A stretch of 64,000 bases of DNA from Pegea sp. RAD2-039 (Eukaryota; Chordata; Thaliacea; Salpida; Salpidae), in NCBI GenBank assembly GCA_034620365.1, contig JAQGEQ010000192.1, positions 548,501 through 612,500 on the forward strand, written 5' to 3'. How positions within the stretch are numbered: position 1 is the first letter of the stretch; each line of letters begins with the position of its first letter. The position numbers were made by a program, and so were the translations under genes. This document shows positions 23,801 through 36,919 of the stretch, piece after piece. The notes under the pieces were generated by a model that saw only the letters and a list, made by a program, of their open reading frames with translations, was not told the origin of the DNA and searched no databases.

Positions 23801-26450
23801 AGAAATTGAACAGTTTAATTAATAAGTCATTGAGAACTAATGCTTTGTAAATAGCAGTTTAAGACCTAAGCCCACTTAATAAGTTACCAAAAAACAATTT
23901 AAAACATTCCGAATGCAATTTCTTTCAATAATCAACCCGAGTTTGCAAAATAGAAGAAACAATAAGTTTTCAGAAATCTGTCATTTTAAAACAAATGATA
24001 AAAGCTCTAGAATCAATAATAAAGTTTATTCAAAAGCCTTCTACCACCAGTCTTCGTGTACAGAACGACTTATATGCAGTAAATGTTTTATTATGCGTGC
24101 GGCTGCGACTAGAACAATGTCAACAACATTGACCTGTTGATCAATGGTACTACCACCTTAAGAGTATGAGTAACAAAGTTACTAATGTTTTGTTGTATCG
24201 TCAACGCCAATTGATTGGTAGGTAGATTATGGTTGATTTAGTTGTAAGCTAAAAATATTTTAACTACTTTACGGGATACTCCATTAAAGGTTAGCTTATG
24301 TCAGCTCTAAATTTTAACTTAAAGTTTCTTTTATATGTAAATTATACTTCAAATTCAAGATGCTTTTAATTAATTTTTAGCGGTAAGTTTTTATGATATA
24401 AAAAATTATTCTCGTGTTTTTATTCCTTCTACCCAGACTTAAAGATGTTTTTCTAACTTCTGGTCAAATTTTCGTGTGAAAATAAATTACTTAAAATTGA
24501 GTAATTATAAATTTGTAAGTTTGAGGGCAACAATGTAAACAGTTTGGAAAATGATAAAAATTATATGAAAACAGTTTATTAAACTCAAAGACTGCTAGGA
24601 TGTTTTTAGCTAAGTTTACTTATAAAATGCAAATACAAATATAACTTGTTCCCACACTTTTCTATTTGAACCTACAGAAATAAATTGTAAATTAAGACTA
24701 ACAAACAGTTTTAAGTAGGTTTCAACTCAATTAGGTGGGTTGTTAGTCGATAGTCATATTTAATAGATTAAAAACTAATTTGTCATTTTATTGTCTCTAA
24801 ACGTAAATCAAAGTTTGCTTTTTAATCCGACTTTAAGTTAACCTATCAAATTGAAGAAAAATGTTTGCTATTTACAAGAACAGTGCAGAAGAAATAGTCT
24901 TTGCACACAAAACTAATAAATCTTATTACTTGTTCCTCTACATAAATTACTTAAATACAAATTTGCTTGTTATAATGCAGTAAACTTCATAATCAGACCT
25001 TTTTTAAACATTAATAAGCAGTATTATCTTGAAAGCTATAAATATGAAATTAACTTAATTTGTAGCTAAGTAATAATTTAAGTAAATATTTAAAGAAAAC
25101 TTATTATTTCTCGAAACTATATTAACTTTTTGAGGTTAGATTATATGATTGATTGCTTTAAAATATTTTTGTACTGCTAAATGCTAATAAATAAACTTGT
25201 ATTGAAATATTTTAGTTAAGGCCTTAATTTTCTTAATAAAACAATAATTTTGATCTAAATAATTTAATTAATCTTTTTATCAATAATAAACTTTCAACTT
25301 AAATTTTTTTTACTATCAAAAATATATTTTTTAGTTATAATTAATATTTTATGCATTATAATTAATTAAGATTTATATAAAAGTTAAAAAATAGTTATTC
25401 CCTAAATAACAACTTTTTTAAATATTTTATAAATAATCTTTTAAATGTTATTTTATCTAACTTTAATAATTTCCTTAAAAATTATTGTTAAAATTTTTAA
25501 CATGAACTTTTAATCAAAAAATTGCTCAAAACAGTTTTAATGAATTTGAAAAACAAAGTTGAACATTTTGGTTGAAAAAATGAGCGTAATACGAAAATAT
25601 TGATTAAACTTTTTAATCCAAGAATATCACGACATTGACGACTTCCACACAATCGTTTGTCGACGATTTGTAACATAGAGCTGACAAACAAAACACTCCA
25701 CCGAATAGAAAGAAAAAAGGAAATTCTGTCCTCAACAGTTTTGGCGCAAGCCTGGTCCGTGAGATGGTGAAAAGTTTATAAACAGTAATCACATCTTTAT
25801 AACGGCTCTACTGAAAGCAAAGAGGGAAACGAAATCTGGTAGTGATTAGAGAATTAGTAAGGATCACTTGACAGTTTTTGAAAGCTCGATAGCTTTTAGA
25901 TTTTTATGTTCAGGTTGTCGTTAGAGGTGCTTGAATTGATAAAGATATTTAAAAAAAGATGAATTAATTCGTGAAATATGAGTTGTTAGAATTTATTTAG
26001 TTTGGAGTTTTCTTATTTTAATTGTCAGTTGGTTATTAAAAAGTTTAAAAAAGGTTTTTTTTTACATAAAATTTTTTGCTTGAAATATTTTGCTTTCTGT
26101 CATCGCTAAAAAATTTAAATATTTTGACGTTGAATATTTGAACAAAAGTTAAATTTTTTTCATTTGAAACACTTGAAAAGCGAAACTCAATAAACATTGA
26201 TTCCTGTAGAAATCTGTGAAAAAGTCTCGATACTAAAATAAAGATGTTTAAAAAATATCTTTAACAAACTTAAACAAGATTTCAGTTTTAAAACTTAAAA
26301 AAGTTTTAAAATCGATTTGAACTGCTTAAAGACTGATTCTTCAGCCTCGAATCTTCAGAAGTCTCACAATTCTTCAATTTACAGATTTCAGTAAAACAGT
26401 TTAAAGATCAAAATCGTTTTGATAATTTTAGTGGATTTAAAAGTAAAACA
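17890..26450. other. Long AT-rich intergenic region upstream of DMXL and PROX
   Basis: About 8.5 kb without a supportable gene. DMXL and PROX diverge from it, so it should contain both promoters. Somewhat less AT-rich patches at 21,500-22,200 and 23,000-24,180 hold only weak open frames with no recognisable product. They are candidates for regulatory DNA of the PROX gene. A 22-nt inverted repeat sits at 22,160-22,181. Confidence 0.4.
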
Positions 26451-29400
26451 ATGATGATGATGTCACAAACACGAAACAACCCGATTGAATCAACATCTTC
26501 ATCATCATTTGTACTCGGATCAAATGTCTCGCAAACTTCTGGAGCGATCTTTAGACAATCTTCCGATAAAGATCACAATTTTTCTGCCAATCAAAACTCA
26601 CCAGATGGAGGCTTAAATGAAGACCCGCCGGAAAACGAGCTTCCAAAGCCGGTCGACTACTCATCACCTTCTCAAAGTCCAATCAATACCGTTTCAAGCA
26701 CAGATTCAACAAAGGTGCAAGTCGACGACAGAAATCGCGTAGAAGCGCGCGACCTTTCTAGGATTGAAAATGGCGAAGTTGCTACGGAGATAAAGATGCC
26801 ATCCAACAACTTAAATGAAAACGGTTCTACTTCAACAAAAAAGCGAGCACGGGTCGAAAACATTGTCACCAATATAATGGCCCGCGACCGTTCCCATGGT
26901 GACCGCACGCCACAGTCAATGGACGGCGATGATGGTGACAATGCAATGATGACGTCATACCGCGGGAAAGTTCAACAGGGCAAGGTAACAAAAGTTAGTT
27001 GAAAATAAAAAAAATAAAAAATTGAAGAATGAATTTGAGAGGTTTTAGAATCAGAAGAAGAAGATACCGAGCGAGTCTTTGCGTCGCAGCGAGTTCTTTG
27101 TCTTCCCGACTCACGATTTGAAGCTGAGGGAGCAACAAATCAGTGAAAAGATAACTTCGCTCATCTCAGGTTTGAGATCTTTTCTAAGATCAAAATGGAG
27201 TCGGCCAACCAGAACGATTCATCCTCAGGTTTCCAAGGCAACAAAATCGCTGCAAGCGAAGCTCTTAATCTTGTGTTAGCCAATCAGCGTCGTGCTGATG
27301 ACGTCACCGCTTCACCGCCTTATTATGATGACGTAGTCAACGACGATTGGTCACCAGCGATTAAGAAGCCGCGTTTCCATAGAAACTATCAGGCTAAGGT
27401 CCGCGTAAGCGCGGTCGCCAATGGTGACGATGACGTCATCAACCACTTAGTGGACTATGGGACTTTGGTGGAATCATTGAAGCGTGAATTGATGAACGCT
27501 GTGGAGACGATCGCTGAATGTTCAGCGCGTCGTGTTCTCGAACGTTTATCATCAAAGACGAAAAGCGGTGATGGCGTCATCAATAAAGGTTTGAAGTCTT
27601 TGGTTGATTTGACAACTCTTCAAGACATCTTCATCTTTTTTTAGATGTTGCAACAAAAACTAACGACGATTCATCAAAATGTCGCGACGTTGCCACTAGC
27701 AGCAGGTCTCCTAGTTGCGGGGAAATCCCGGTTCTGTGAAAACTCACTTTTGATTTTTTAGGTCGCCGGATGTTGGGGAACAAACAGACGCCCTTTCGCT
27801 TGTCATCAAATCGCGCGCGAGCTCGTCTTCCAGCGCGTCGTCCCCCTCACCCAAACGCTCTGTTACTCCGTATGATGATGACGTCACTGTCGAAAACGAC
27901 AACATGACGTCATCAGCGTCGATGAAGTTCAGCGACAAATACGCTTCTCTCGTACGCTGCATTGAGAAGTCGACAGTGATGACGTCAGAATCGGGTGAAA
28001 AGTCGAATGGACGCGGGTCCGCGTTCTGGGCGCCGATGAAACGCGATTCAGAACACTCACCAGTTACTGTAGCAACGAGTAGTGACACGTCATCAGTAGA
28101 TGCATCTTCAACAGTTTTCGCTCAACGATCATTTCTACACCATTTGCACCAACATCCTTGGCAACCAAACAGCTTGGCGACTGTGTTGGCAAGGCAACAA
28201 CAACAGCAGCAGCAACTCGACTCGTCAACGTTGCTATGGCAGGCCAGACAGACGCCAGAATTCAAGTTGAACGCAGCAGCAAATCTACCCCCCATCCTCA
28301 AAACACAACAGTCGATGACGTCACAGTTCGCCGCGTCGCCTTTTCTCGGCCGTTCGCACCTCGCCTCACCCTTCTATCTCCCCCTGCCAGTATCTGCAAC
28401 TTCGCAGTCTCCACCGGGATTTTCTTCGTCCCAATTAAACTTCCCACTTCTGCAAAATTTTCCGCAAGGAGCTTTCGTAAATGCGCTGGCCAATAGCGAA
28501 TGTCGAAGAATTAGGACAGCGGACCAGTCCATTGGACGATCTGTCTCTGCCAGGACCACAACTCGAGAACCTGGGAAGCATCGTCAAGGTCTGCATCTTT
28601 TTACTGTTTCTATTTTGAATCTAATTTTTTTTTTTCGTGAAATTTTTGATGTTTTAAAAACTGATTAGTTGACCTTTGACCTGATTATTTCAATTAAAAA
28701 GTTAAAAAAAAAATTTGAAGTTTTTGTTACAAATGAAAACTTAATAAACTTTTTTTGCAGATTATTCAAATGGAAATTTAGATGTTAGTCCTTATTCAAC
28801 AGCTTCGATATCCTTTCAACAAATTGTTCAAAAATTACCTGATAATAATTAAAATCAATAAAAGTTTCATAAAATCTGAAATTTCAAAACTTTTTATTTC
28901 TTAACTTTGATTTTAATTACATCCAAGAAGGACTTACACCACAACATTTGAAGAAAGCTAAACTAATGTTTTTCTACACGAGATATCCAAGCGCAAACAC
29001 CTTAAAAACCTACTTTTCAGACGTCAAAGTGAGTTAGATCAACATTTGCTAATCACAACAACCACCAGTTGTCAGCTCCTCAAAAGATACTTTTGTGTAT
29101 CTTACTGCGTGAGGTGCTTATTAAAATCACAAATTTTGTGATGTTAATTGAAACATCAGCTTCTGACTTATAATCGACTGCGGCTTCGGCAACCTTTCAG
29201 TTGCTTAGCAACCAGCACGTTTTTTCCTTCATATAATTTTCTGTCTTGATAATCACGTGATGACGTCACTTGTGTCTTTTTTATGTTTGCAGTTCACAAG
29301 AGCAACCACCTCGCAGTTAATCAAATGGTTCAGTAATTTTCGTGAGTTTTATTACATACAAATGGAGAAGTTTGCACGTCAGGCACTCACAGAAGGAATC

Positions 29401-30986
29401 ACTGACTCTTCCCTACTTTGTGTCTCAAGAAACGGCGAGCTCTTTCGCGCTCTCAATCTTCATTACAATAAAAGCAATGAGTTTCGGGTAAGTACAACCT
29501 TGACGTAGAACAAAGACAAAAAGAACATTTTGTGTCAATTTCTTCTACCTCCAACTGAAAGTGTCTTAAGAGACGTGAGAACTAGTAACTGGGGTTCTTG
29601 TACCACAACAATTGTCACTGGACTTCGAGTGTCGATGACGTCACACATGTTTCGTTGTAGCGGCAGCTGTAGAACAGCTGAAACGAGCCAAAAATCGATA
29701 AAAACGCGATGTAGCGCGCTTCGTTTCTAATCGATCGAGATAAACTCGCAACAAGAGGCGGAAATTTTAATAATAACCAGTCGCGAACATATGACGTCAC
29801 AAGTTGCATCTGCACGCACAGCCGGAACCCACTCATGAGTGTTGATGACGTCACGTGATCGCGATACTTGAACACTAGTAGCGAAGCGACCTTGCGGGGC
29901 GAGAAGTCCACTTAAAGATGTTCAAGTGTTGCGCTACATCTTTGTGACATCATCACCTGACAACTGAATTCATGTTAAGAGCGTCATAAGCGATTTGATC
30001 AGCTTCTTTGTTCTTCTATCGATAATTTAGTTACAATTGGTTTTGAAGCCACGTGATTGGACGATTAGTCTTAATAGAGTCTTAAAAGAGTTTTTATTCT
30101 GATACTTTTGAACGCATCTTCGGATATCAATTTCTTAAGGGTCTTTTTGCATCCACAAAATCTTTAAGATAATTTAGATCTCAATTTGATCTTCATCTTT
30201 TAAAGATCATCAAAATTAAAGATACAAAAACTGAACCACTAAAAGGAGGTAGATCTGCTACAAGATCACCGCTAGACGGCGCTGTTCTTTCTTCAGCTTT
30301 ATCTTAAGGATTGTGTTCATCTCGATGATGACGTCAGAAACACGCGATCCTGGGGGCAATGTAACAGAAGCTGAGTTGATGATGACATCTCTCTTCTGGG
30401 GATTGGATCTTATCGACCCGCGCGCGTCTTCCTCTCCCGTTCACTTGGCGACGAGCGCTTAAACGACCCGCTGAACTTGCCTGACGTGTCGCGATGCGAC
30501 AAGTTGATGACGTCAGCAGCACTCGCTGGCAAGGCCGCGTGCACATTACGCTGACAAGCTGTTGGCAGGCAACGGCAAAGCTTCGCGCAGAGTTTTCGCG
30601 ACTTCACACTGTCACAACCGCTTCTTGTCACCTGACAATACTCGTCACCCTGGTAACCGGCAAGCCGCGTATTAGATGACCTGTCACGTGCTCGAGCTGA
30701 CAGATGAAGAAATAAGTGCAGGGTATTGATGATGACGTCATCAACGCGAAAGTTTTACTTGGTTGAGTGAAGTAAATGTTGAAATTTGTTTTAGGTCGCA
30801 GATCGCTTTTTAGACGTCACAAATACCTCTCTTCGAGAATTCTTCATGGCGATACAAAGCGGGAAAGATCATGAACCTTCTTGGAAAAAAGTCATCTATA
30901 AAGTGATCTGTAAATTGGATCAAGATATCCCAGAGATTTTCAAATCTCCAAACGTTCTTGATCGTTTAGATGAAATTGTTGAGTGA
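26451..30986 (+). CDS. PROX1: Prospero/PROX homeobox transcription factor
   Basis: Exons 26451-26984, 27049-27169, 27229-27588, 27645-27705, 27762-28588, 28928-29028, 29293-29487 and 30795-30986 join in agreeing phase to about 796 aa. Exon 1 has the PROX motif Lys-Arg-Ala-Arg-Val-Glu-Asn-Ile; exon 3 a Leu-Lys-Arg-Glu-Leu helix; exon 5 a Gln run and Pro/Ser-rich sequence. The last three exons (residues about 634-796) encode the fused homeo-Prospero domain: [11 protein letters not shown], Trp-Phe-Ser-Asn-Phe-Arg-Glu-Phe-Tyr and Cys-Lys-Leu-Asp. PROX proteins are nuclear DNA-binding regulators of cell fate. The domain exons are certain. Less certain are the 59-nt intron 27170-27228 and the join from 28588 to 28928, since an optional exon lies between. 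The gene starts at the first of three consecutive ATGs. Confidence 0.93.
28761..28852 (+). other. Possible alternative last exon of the PROX gene
   Basis: After a TTTTTTTGCAG acceptor the frame continuous with the preceding PROX exon reads Asp-Tyr-Ser-Asn-Gly-Asn, then Val-Ser-Pro-Tyr-Ser-Thr-Ala-Ser. This resembles the Ser-Pro-Tyr-Ser segment just before the vertebrate homeo-Prospero domain. It then hits a stop at 28850-28852, and an AATAAA lies at 28857-28862. I find no GT donor in the required phase. It may give a short isoform without the DNA-binding domain, or a donor may be unrecognised or damaged. Confidence 0.45.
29488..30794 (+). other. Last PROX intron, GC-rich with TGACGTCA motifs
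   Basis: A 1.3-kb intron, unusually GC-rich for this window, with at least seven exact TGACGTCA copies. Open frames in it show no family resemblance. A regulatory role is possible but only inferred. Confidence 0.5.
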
Positions 30987-32329
30987 TTTTATTTGGAGGT
31001 GGATTGTAAATAAGTTTGAATGTTTCTCGCCACTGTTAATTGTAAATAGTTTTCAAATAGATTTTTTTATTACATCTTCTTGTAAAGATCTTTTGGTAAG
31101 ATTTTAAATCTTCTATTTTCCTTTAAGCATGTTCTTTACATTGCCATAAATGTAATTTAACTTTTTTTTTTGAATTGTTGTTTGTATAGCTAGTTGCCGC
31201 TTGTTAAAACCACTTGTTCTAATGTGCAATAACCTTTAACTAGAGAAAAATAATAGATGACAAATAAATCAATTTATCAAATTCTGTCTCATCAACAGCC
31301 AGAAGATCAAGTTTTTTATTTGAAATTAAACGATGAAGAAAGCTTCTTCTTCATCTAAATATTTTCTTTTTTAATTTACAAAACTTTTTAAATTTTAAGA
31401 AACTAAAAAATATCTAAATTCAAAAAATTTTCTGAAAATTGATTATACTTAGAGTGACGTCAAAACTGATAATGATGACGTCAGCTAATGACGTCAGACG
31501 AGAAAGATGAAATTTACAATTAAATTCAATCAGTTACAAAATTTTTTAAGATAAACTAACTTAAAATTTGACGAAATTTTTACAAGATGCGTTTATTTGA
31601 TTGAAATCTGAAAACTATTTGAGACAATAGCTCCATCTAGCGGAATTTAAAAAACTTTTTTAGACTAATCTTACTTTAACGATTTTATATTAAAATTTAA
31701 AGCTTTTTACACAACAAATAACCTTTTAAATAAATAATTTGAAAGTGACCCACAAAAATTTTGATAATTTGGTTGACAGGTAGCAATCAATAAACAGAAT
31801 ATATTATCTGTAAAATTTTTTAATGTATCTTTCTTGTTTTTCTGTTGATTAATCAAAATCAATTTTTTTTTTACAAAAACATAAAAAATTTTCTCTTAAA
31901 TTTCCTAAAAATAAAATAATTGAAAATTAGATAAAAAAAATTGCAACAATTATTTCCATAAATTTATTATAATGTGAAATAAAGAAAAGAAAATTGTAAG
32001 TTACAAAAACAACTTTCTAATAATCAGTGAAAAGATTTTATTAAAAAAAATTTGCTAATTTCAAATGAAATAAAAAAGAAAAAGAGATACTGATGAATTT
32101 TATTGGAATTAAAATAATTAATTGCACATAAAAATCCAAAATCCTAAAAGTTGCTGGGGATTATAAAAAAACACCCAAAATGTCACTTTCAAAAACTAAT
32201 CGAAGATTTGGAGCGAAGAAGTAGTTCTTAATCGCGTTTATGACGTCACTAAAGTTTATGTCACTTGAAAATGAAAATTTGAAAACGATTCGATAATGAC
32301 TGGGTTGATGACGTCATCGTCTCACGAAG
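30987..32329. other. Spacer between convergent PROX and KMT5 genes
   Basis: Holds the two 3' UTRs. An AATAAA at about 31,262 fits the PROX transcript. TGACGTCA copies occur at about 31,454, 31,475, 31,486, 32,240 and 32,306. No further gene seen. Confidence 0.5.
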
Positions 32330-34461
32330 CTATTTTGATTTATCTGAAGAGAGTTTGGTAAAGATGCAAACAGATGGCGGCTTCAGAGATAATTTCCATT
32401 TTCCGCGGCAACATGCGTCTTCACATCCCGCCAAATCTTTTTTTGAAACTTGATTTCGTAAATGCCGTTTAAACGATCGCGTTTGTCGCGCGACCGGAAC
32501 CTCTTCCATCTGCGCATGCGCAAGACGTGCGCTGTATACGTCACGACTTCGTAATGACTTCAAACGAGTATTACAAGCATTTGGCGAACTTTCGAGATGA
32601 TCTTGACACGAAACATCTACAAATACTCAAATTGATGACGTCATTAACGCGCTGATGACGTCACACTCACCAGTAACACGCTTGCTGACGTGATAGCGTT
32701 TTCGATGCTCACGTGACTGATGACGTAGTTGACGACGAGAAGTGTAAGATTGAAGACAACTTCCGAGGATGTTGGTGATGTCACCGGAAGTTGATGACGT
32801 AGGCAACTTTCGCGGCTTTGTAATATTATCAACTTGATTTTTTCGCAATGATGACGTCATATTCTCGTTTTGATACGCAGGAAGTGACGTCATATGCTGG
32901 TTAAAGATGCTAGAAGTCTATGAAGATCGTAATAATGATGACGTCACTTCTGACTTTTCTACTTCACCATAGTGACGTCATCAACTACGTCATCATCAGC
33001 AGATGTTTTGAGCGCTTTGTTTTCGCGTTGACGATTTAATCTCATTGTTGTTTCGCGAAGACAATATTTACTTTCACTCATCTTTTGCGAGTCTTCAACA
33101 GATGATCTCTCAGAAGATCTAAATGCTCCCATCTTCTTCCTGATACGAGAACAAGATGATGACGTCATCAACTGACATCATTTCACCTTTCACACGTGAC
33201 GCATTCACAGTAGCAATTATTTTCTCCAAAAAAACCAGGTCCATAGAAACAGGTGAGTTCGTCGCCTGGTGATATGTCGTGAAGGACCTTAACCACAGCT
33301 GTCCGCAGACCATTACATACCAGGCTACAGTTTGGGTCACAATCTGAACGAGTTTTGTCATCAAACCATCTCTACAAGTGGTACTGACCGTGGTTAATGT
33401 AGGCTGCTGGTCCTAACCATAACTGGGCTCGATTTTGCCTGGTCGAGTACATGACACTGAAGTCATTTTTGCCAGCTTCCAAAATTGTCCTTTCTTCTTC
33501 TTTCGTCAACTTTGCAATACATCCGGGTAAGTAGTTAATTGTGTCATCTTTGCTCCTTTAAGATGAGGATCAATTGATTTGAATTAGATGAAGACATTTT
33601 TTACCAGTTTCTCGATGACACTAATTTTGCTCCTCCGCTTTCCATCGAGTATCGATCACAAGATTTAATCTCATATCCACTTGACGGGTCTAACATCCTC
33701 AAATATCGAAATATGTGAATTTTGAACGCCTGTAACAAAACGATGACGTCATCAGGTGCCTGAAGAGTATGACGTCATCAGGTGTTTGAAGGCTATGACG
33801 TCACTTACTATATTTTGTGTAAAAATATTCAGCTAATTTAATTTTGTGATTTATAATTTGTTTATTAAATTTAAGATTTTAAAAAAACGACGAAATTGTC
33901 TTTTTAACAAATTGTCACCATTGAAATTGTGGTTTATTAAACTGACTTCTTTTTGTTGAGTATTTTTGTTATTTAAAAACGATTTAATCCATTCTCCTGA
34001 TGTTAATTGATGATAAGTTTCATGATAATCCAAATTAGTTTGAAATTGTTTCAAAATTAAAATAATTTTATGACTTTGACCCCTTATAGGTCGAAATCTA
34101 TAAAAATAAATGACAAAAAATAAATAAAATATATCAAATTTTCAATCCATATATATAAACAGAAACCGATTTATAATATTCAAATAAAATTATAATAAAT
34201 ATTAAAATGATTTAATTAATTGAATAAAGTTAATAACTTTGAATCATTATATAGATTGATAATTAAATCATAAAATAAATAATTTTTATACTTTGTATTC
34301 ATTTTATGAGTTATAAATCCTAATAAGGCATCAACTGTAAGAGATGTAGCGATATCATCATTTTCACAAAGTTCATGTGCTGTCATATGTGTTGAAAAAC
34401 TTCTCATTACATTTTCTTCTTTCATATTTGAATTTGTAAACATGGAATGGGAAACGACCAT
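32330..34461 (-). CDS. KMT5B: KMT5B/C (SUV4-20) histone H4K20 methyltransferase
   Basis: Eight exons: 34292-34461, 33947-34097, 33605-33729, 33389-33555, 33187-33343, 32968-33139, 32671-32896, 32330-32616; every junction agrees in phase, about 484 aa. N-terminal Glu-Leu-Cys-Glu-Asn-Asp-Asp and Thr-His-Lys-Met-Asn, then Leu-Thr-Ser-Gly-Glu-Trp, match SUV4-20. The SET core has [10 protein letters not shown], Ala-Gln-Leu-Trp-Leu-Gly-Pro and Ile-Asn-His-Asp-Cys-Asp-Pro-Asn-Cys (about residue 205), then Tyr-Gly-Pro-Gly-Phe-Phe-Gly-Glu-Asn and the post-SET Cys-Tyr-Cys-Glu-Cys cluster. This family di- and trimethylates H4 Lys20 in heterochromatin. The 45-nt intron at 33344-33388 splits the Asn-His-Asp-Cys motif. 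The last two exons are basic and less conserved; a stop at 32959 would end the protein early if the donor at 32962-32967 is not used. Confidence 0.92.
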
Positions 34462-36915
34462 TTTCGGCGAACAATTTGATAAATCTAAAGTAATCGAATA
34501 AAAGATTTAAATTTAATTTTTAATAAATAGTTTTAAAGACAAAAAATGTATTCAAAAAATTTTTGTAATTTCATTTAGGATTTTCTTAGATTTAAAACTA
34601 ATTCATAAAAATAAAAAAATAAAAAAAAAACTTTACTGAAATAAACAGAATATTAATATATAAAAACATATTTAAAAACTATAAATATTTAAAAATTATA
34701 AATATTTTAATATTGTAAAATAAGTAAGATAAACATCAATAATCAATTTCTCTTTTTTAAAATGAAGTCTTAAACTAAATTTACAGATCTTATTTATACA
34801 AAATAATAAAAGATTTAAACACTGATAGTATAATAGATTGAAAAATATTTATAAAAATATCCAATGAAACTTAAAATTTGTTAATTATCAACAGAAAAAC
34901 AGACATATCAATAAAAATTGAGATTTTGAGTAAATGAAAATGTTTAATGATACTTTTTCAAATTGTTTATTTATTATAATATAAACAGAAAATAGTTGCA
35001 AATGTATATCCTCACTATAGAAGTCAACAGAAATTTGATAAATTCAATAAAAATAAAACATTGTTTAAATATTTCAGATTTCTATATAAACACATTTAAA
35101 TAAGAAAGTGGAATATATAAGAAAATATCTAAAACTTTTCTAAATAACTATTTTAAAAAGAAAAATTATTGTTTTTTTCATAACAATTTTTTATATACAA
35201 TTTTTTAAAGTATTTAAAATTAATTTAAAAAAAATTTCATTTAATTTAATAAGAAAATAAATTAATTTAGCTTAATAAAGTTTAATTATTTAAATAATTA
35301 GTTATATAAAATAAAAATTCGTTTATGATTTTATTTATCTTTTACTTAACTAGATTTTTTATAATAATTAACTAAAATAAATGAATATAACTAAATGACT
35401 GGTGGCTTAATCACGTGACCAAAACAAAGTTCTGCCGATGCATTTTTACAGCCCAATGTAAGTCAGTCATTATTGCAAAAGTAAAAAAAACTTGACGCAG
35501 CAAATGAACAAAATATCAAAACAGTAATAGTGCTTGCCTAATAGACTAAGCAAAGTTTGTATTTCTTTAAGTTTAAATAGGTTAATTAAAATGTCAAAAT
35601 CAACTTAAAATTATGATGATTGTTAAAATGTAAACAAAACATATTATAAATTAATTGATCGTAAAAAACCTTAAAAACTTTTGCTCAGAAAGTATTTGTT
35701 GTTGTTAATGAATCTGTTTAAGTATTTCTTCATCCTTAAATTAACTATAAATAACTTCTTTATACAGTTTGTAAATACTTAAATAGATAATTTTAGATAC
35801 ATTTATCAATTCAAAATAAAAAAAAGTCATAGCTGTCATATAAGTAGTAGATATAGAATTGTATATACCGCTGTAGTTACATTAAATGTTGAGCCAAATC
35901 TTTTACTTGCGGCATAACAGTCATGTGCGGATGAAAAATAACTGTTACGATTAATTTTATTTCTATAAATTTGTATTAAAGGGACTTCTATAGCGTTTCA
36001 ATGTGTTTGTTGGCCTGACTGATGCTGTATTTATCAAGTTTCAGTAAAGTTAGAGATTTAGTAGAGAGTTATGATTATCTTAACTTTCAACCTCAACGTT
36101 TTAAAAGTAAACAAAGAACTTTTTATTTGTTTCTGAAAACATACTTTGGTTATTTTATTTTTTCATGCATAACCTTAAACAAAGAAAATTTTGATTTATA
36201 AAGCCATTTTAGTTTTAAACTCTGTGTTACATTACTTTTTCAAATCTTACAATATTCAAAACAATCTTTAACTAAGAGCTCAACAGTTTGGTTTTCGTAT
36301 AAACATGTTAAGTTGACGTTTTGAATAACTTAGTTCATATTCTTTATAAACTTTGTTATTTTTTTAATGACTTCTCTTATTGACTTTTAAACTTTCAAAA
36401 GCTTCAGAGCTTTTCAAACAATTATTGCAAAAAATACATCTAAAAAACATATCCTTGAGGTAAAAAGCTGGTATTATCTCGTCTTAAGTACTCATCTTTT
36501 CTAAAACTATTTAGTTTCATTAGATCAATATTATGATTAATTCTCTTAGTCAATGTAACTAATGCAATTTTGTGGCTAGTTATTTAAAGCTTTTCTATAA
36601 GAGTAAAAAAACTTACAAAACATTATTTTTAGTCAGTGTGGTATAACAGTAAAGTATTTTGCCGCTGACGTAAATGTGTTAATCGTTAATCATCGTTCAT
36701 ATAATGTGTTGGGGGTAGCGTGTATACTTATCGTTCTAACTAATCTTCTTAATAATTTGAATAAAGCTCGATAGAAAGTCATTACAGTTAGAAAAGTAAA
36801 ACAAAAATTTTCAACCAGAATTATTAAAACAAATTTTTGAAGAACTCTATAATTAGAGAATAGCTTTTAATATGTTTTGTGCGTCGTTAGTATTCAATTT
36901 TTGGGAAACAGTTTT
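34462..36915. other. Very AT-rich spacer
   Basis: No gene, RNA or repeat recognised. The KMT5 promoter should lie at its left end, but no clear core element is visible. Confidence 0.4.
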
Positions 36916-36919
36916 TTGT

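Noticed and set aside
23913-24140. 75-codon plus-strand frame
   Set aside because: Low-information composition, no homologous feel and no splice context.
29530-30679. Several open frames on both strands in the last PROX intron
   Set aside because: They lie between two in-phase homeo-Prospero exons and arise from higher GC and palindromes; no family motif.
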